From Acidobacteriota bacterium (GTDB lineage Bacteria; Acidobacteriota; Terriglobia; Acidiferrales; UBA7541): a DNA stretch of 8,723 bases. The first letter of the stretch is position 1, and each line of letters begins with the position of its first letter. Shown one piece after another: positions 6,691 to 8,723 of this stretch. The translations under genes were made by a program, and so were the position numbers. The stretch spans positions 1 through 8,723 of the forward strand of contig PMOP01000045.1 in assembly GCA_003161495.1 (NCBI GenBank), in the 5' to 3' direction. Below the pieces are notes generated by a model. The model was given only the letters and a program-made list of their open reading frames with translations. It ran no database searches and had not been told where the DNA came from.

Positions 6691-6773
6691 CTAGGACGGG
6701 CTTCAGCCTGTCTGGTTTTGACTTTTGCCGTGCCGGCAGAACTCAAAAGAAGACAGGCTGAAGCCCGTCCTAC
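6691..6773. repeat. 81-bp near-perfect palindrome, REP/BIME-like
   Basis: Arms 6692-6730 and 6734-6772 pair at 35 of 39 positions around a 3-nt centre; the outer 22 bp match exactly. Each outer arm is itself a hairpin: GACGGGC / GCCTGTC around loop TTCA (6695-6712 on plus, 6769-6752 on minus). The minus-strand unit is preceded by GTAG (6773-6770) and the plus-strand unit by CTAG. This is the same GTAG-head, 7-bp stem, TTCA-loop design as at 3249-3314, with different stem sequence. TA dinucleotides flank the GC-rich ends, so a small Tc1-like MITE is an alternative. It lies 3 nt after the CPBP stop codon and could also limit read-through into mtnA. Confidence 0.75.
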
Positions 6774-6776
6774 TCT

Positions 6777-7733
6777 TTAACGATGCGACCCGCTGGCGAT
6801 ATAAATCAAAAAACCGGCGAGTTGCAAGCCATTGTATCCGAGATGCACAAAAAAACTGGCCGCCACGGTGCCGGTCCGCGCGCGCACCCACGTGAGCACG
6901 ACGCCCACCAGAATCAGCAACGCAATCTGTCCCAACGCGCCGCCCAGTTGCGCCGCGTGCATCAATCCAAAAAGTATTCCTGTAATCACAATCCCTGCGG
7001 GCACGCCCAGGCGCCGCGCGATCACCGGGTAAAGAAACCCGCGAAAAATGGTTTCTTCGACGAGCGGCGCAACCAGCACGCCCAGTATGCCAAACAATAA
7101 AATGCTCACGCGCGCCTGCAAAAGCTGTTCGATCGGCAGTGTCTCTTTCGAATTGAGAAATCCGCTGGCAAAGGTTACCACCACCGCCAGCACCGCGCCG
7201 CCCGCCAGAAATTGCACCGCCGGGTGCCGGATTGTTCCCGCGACGGGCGGAGATATGTCGCGCCACCCGATCGACTGCCAGAACGGCGCTTCCGTTCGAG
7301 CACGCACCATCAGGTAAAGGTACAGGATCGCGAGCCCGTCCAGCACCGCCTGGCTGATGAGCACTACGACCGATTTCGCGGTGCTCATGGTCGTCCCAAA
7401 TACATCGTTCGAATTCGCTCCGAAAAACCGCACCGCGACCTGAGCCATCCCCCAAGTGACCACAACGCTGCCAATGAGCCCAAGAATCACGAGCAGCGCC
7501 ACTTCAAGCCAGCCCCATGGCACGCGCAAGTCGTCGGAGATTCCCGCACCAAACGCCGGAACGCGCGGGGGAAGAGGAATCTCGGGAAAATGCTGCGGCG
7601 CGGGCTCTAGCGGCTCCAGGGAGAAGGATTCCACGGTGGACGGCGGAGGTTCTTCCGCAGCGCTACCCAACGGCTCATTGGAACGAGCCCTGGCAGGCGC
7701 TGCACCGGACGAACTGTGATCTTCGTAGGCCAT
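6777..7733 (-). CDS. CPBP family intramembrane glutamic-type protease (CAAX/Abi)
   Basis: Integral membrane protein of 318 aa. Residues 1-65 are a proline- and glutamate-rich, probably cytoplasmic tail; then several hydrophobic helices follow (about 75-95, 120-143, 173-192, 210-226, 248-264, 270-285, 295-315). The three active-site motifs of the CPBP (Rce1-like) family are present: EETIFRGFLYP with E226, E227 and R231; FGLMHAAQ with H259; and FVHLGYN with H297 and N301. Members cleave prenylated proteins, mature or confer immunity to peptides, or have unknown substrates; no bacteriocin gene is seen here. The ATG at 7733 is preferred; a GTG ten codons upstream (7763) is possible, and neither has a clear ribosome site. 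It is the first gene of a possible unit with mtnA, interrupted by the palindrome. Confidence 0.88.
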   Translation of the reverse strand: MAYEDHSSSGAAPARARSNEPLGSAAEEPPPSTVESFSLEPLEPAPQHFPEIPLPPRVPAFGAGISDDLRVPWGWLEVALLVILGLIGSVVVTWGMAQVAVRFFGANSNDVFGTTMSTAKSVVVLISQAVLDGLAILYLYLMVRARTEAPFWQSIGWRDISPPVAGTIRHPAVQFLAGGAVLAVVVTFASGFLNSKETLPIEQLLQARVSILLFGILGVLVAPLVEETIFRGFLYPVIARRLGVPAGIVITGILFGLMHAAQLGGALGQIALLILVGVVLTWVRARTGTVAASFFVHLGYNGLQLAGFLIYIASGSHR

Positions 7734-7763
7734 TTCAGAGTGGCAAGGCGCTATCGGGGGCAC

Positions 7764-7920
7764 CGGCGCGCAAGAACACTACAATCACTGTAGCGGCAGT
7801 TTTCCCGGTGCGCAAGTGGGGGAAAACGGTTCCCACTTCGCGGCCGTGTGGGCGCAAAGTACTGAGATTCCGTCCAATTTTCGCGAGGATTTCTGAGCTT
7901 GGTGCGGATTTCCCCGGGAT
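7764..7920. other. Intergenic region between arsR-type and CPBP genes, with small dyads
   Basis: No gene is seen. Two small dyads are present: CTACA-ATCAC-TGTAG (7779-7793), 46 nt upstream of the CPBP ATG, which could be a repressor site of the TACA/TGTA type; and AAGTGGG / CCCACTT (7814-7820 with 7832-7838), a 7-bp stem with an 11-nt loop and no T-run on the minus strand, so only a poor terminator candidate for the regulator gene. Confidence 0.3.
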
Positions 7921-8217
7921 TCAGGAGCGCCGTGAGGGTTTCTTGCCTCGCGCGATTTTCGCGAGCGCCCGGGAATAGGCGCTGATGGTTTCCGGGACGG
8001 CCTGGCTGAGGACAAACTGCCCTTCGCGGCGGCAGGCGATCAGGCGCGCTTCGCTCAGAATTTTCAGATGGTGGGAAACCGTCGCGGGAGTCACGCCGCG
8101 CATCGATACGATCTCGCCGCAAGTCATGCGTCTGGTTGCGGAGATGGCCTCGAAGATTCTGAGGCGCGTCTCGTCGGCCAGGGCTTTCGATATTTTTTCA
8201 ATCTCGGAGCGGTTCAT
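7921..8217 (-). CDS. ArsR-family winged-helix transcriptional regulator
   Basis: DNA-binding repressor of 98 aa. Seen: the opening helix IEKISKALADETRLRIFEAI (6-25), typical of ArsR/SmtB proteins; the helix-turn-helix ending in the recognition helix TPATVSHHLKILSEARLI (43-60); and the wing CRREGQFVLS (62-71). The classical metal-binding ELCVC motif is absent (MTCGEI stands there, with one Cys), so it is not an obvious metal sensor. The basic tail GKKPSRRS ends the protein. The ATG at 8217 fits the family; an upstream TTG reading from 8307 would begin inside the operator and adds unconserved residues. Weak GGAT lies 6 nt before the ATG. It is divergent from the dehydrogenase gene and probably controls both through the inverted repeat at 8301-8346. 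Confidence 0.88.
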   Translation of the reverse strand: MNRSEIEKISKALADETRLRIFEAISATRRMTCGEIVSMRGVTPATVSHHLKILSEARLIACRREGQFVLSQAVPETISAYSRALAKIARGKKPSRRS

Positions 8218-8300
8218 GGATTGATCCAAGTGTAGCGAAAGCACCGTCTCGGACGCCAGCCGGAATTCCGTCTTGCCGAAAGAAATATCCGAAAAACCTG

Positions 8301-8346
8301 CATCCAATCATTTCGATAGTCATCTAAGTATCGAAATCATTGGATG
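8301..8346. promoter_or_regulatory. Inverted-repeat operator between arsR-type gene and SDR gene
   Basis: Two 18-bp arms, CATCCAATCATTTCGATA (8301-8318) and TATCGAAATCATTGGATG (8329-8346), are reverse complements except for one base, with a 10-bp spacer. The position, 83 nt before the regulator ATG and 69 nt before the dehydrogenase ATG, is that of a shared operator for a dimeric ArsR-type repressor. The inverted repeat is seen directly; the bound protein is inferred. No clean -35/-10 pair was recognised for either gene. Confidence 0.7.
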
Positions 8347-8415
8347 CTGGCTTGGGCAGTTGCGATGCCTGCGATGAATGCCAGCCGGTAAATCGAAAAG
8401 CAAAAGGAGACGCAC

Positions 8416-8723
8416 ATGAAGAGACTCGAGGGAAAAGTAGCGGTGGTAACGGGCGGGAACAGCGGCATCGGCCTCGCGACAGCGAAACGCTTGCAACAAG
8501 AAGGCGCGCGAGTGGCCATCTCGGGCCGCAGCAAGAAAACATTGGACGAAGCGGTGAAAACAATCGGAAACGGCGTGGTGGCCATCCAGTCGGACGTCGC
8601 CAAACTCACCGACATTGACAAGCTGTTTGCCGAAGTGTCGAAGAAGCTCGGCAAAATCGACGTGTTGTTCGTAAACGCGGGAGTTGCCAAGTTCGCGCCG
8701 CTTGCCGATACGCCCGAAAGCAT
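8416..8723 (+). CDS. Short-chain dehydrogenase/reductase (partial, C-terminus beyond window)
   Basis: The first 102 residues of a classical SDR oxidoreductase. Seen: the cofactor loop TGGNSGIG (12-19), ISGRSKKTL (35-43) whose Arg38 after the second strand favours NADP(H), SDV (59-61) contacting the adenine ring, and NAG (87-89). The YxxxK catalytic pair lies beyond the window end, so activity cannot be checked, and the substrate cannot be told from the family. The start is well set: AAAGGAG (8403-8409) lies 6 nt before the ATG. Divergent from the ArsR-type gene across the inverted repeat, it is the probable regulated target. Codons 4-5 contain the only CTCGAG in the window (8425-8430). Confidence 0.92.
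   Translation, partial: MKRLEGKVAVVTGGNSGIGLATAKRLQQEGARVAISGRSKKTLDEAVKTIGNGVVAIQSDVAKLTDIDKLFAEVSKKLGKIDVLFVNAGVAKFAPLADTPES

Noticed and set aside
6654..6746. 31-residue N-terminal extension of MtnA
   Set aside because: It is translated from the palindromic repeat; starting at 6653 puts Cys160 and Asp240 at family positions.
6777..7733. CPBP protein as an abortive-infection or bacteriocin-immunity gene linked to the R-M module
   Set aside because: mtnA lies between them and composition differs; no bacteriocin gene is nearby, so a defence role cannot be supported.
7814..7838. AAGTGGG / CCCACTT hairpin as a terminator
   Set aside because: Short stem, 11-nt loop and no following T-run on the relevant strand.
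8218..8307. 30-residue extension of the ArsR-type regulator from a TTG
   Set aside because: It starts inside the inverted-repeat operator and has no family match.

Overview
The window is a stretch of bacterial chromosome of fairly high GC with ten protein genes, no RNA gene and no CRISPR array. The mix is compatible with an Acidobacteriota-like soil or environmental bacterium: a secreted NHL beta-propeller, a CPBP protease, a plant-type GDP-mannose epimerase and palindromic REP-like repeats. No marker gene is present, so that assignment is a weak inference.

Left part (1-2006). A VapBC toxin-antitoxin pair lies on the minus strand, with the toxin gene cut by the window edge; its start overlaps the antitoxin stop (TTGA). 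Divergent from it is a complete NAD-dependent epimerase that matches GDP-mannose 3,5-epimerase with all catalytic residues. A long imperfect inverted repeat (1857-1976) separates it from the next, convergent gene.

Middle (2007-5591). A secreted NHL propeller resembles the lyase half (PAL) of the peptide-amidating enzyme and keeps its zinc histidines. A REP-like pair of hairpins (3249-3314) precedes a small EVE-domain gene. Convergent to the EVE gene is a two-gene type II restriction-modification module of visibly lower GC: a beta-class amino-methyltransferase with TSPPYW (likely m4C), followed after 7 nt by an XhoI/PaeR7I-family endonuclease (predicted CTCGAG). The module looks horizontally acquired and inserted just downstream of mtnA.

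Right part (5592-8723). mtnA (methionine salvage) and a CPBP membrane protease gene lie on the minus strand, separated by an 81-bp near-perfect palindrome of the same GTAG-head, TTCA-loop architecture as the first REP pair. An ArsR-family regulator and a short-chain dehydrogenase gene (cut by the window end) are divergent, with an 18-bp inverted-repeat operator between them.

The three most interesting points are the unusual pairing of an XhoI-type nuclease with a predicted m4C methylase beside an EVE reader domain, the REP-like hairpins with compensatory stem changes, and the orphan PAL-like lyase.
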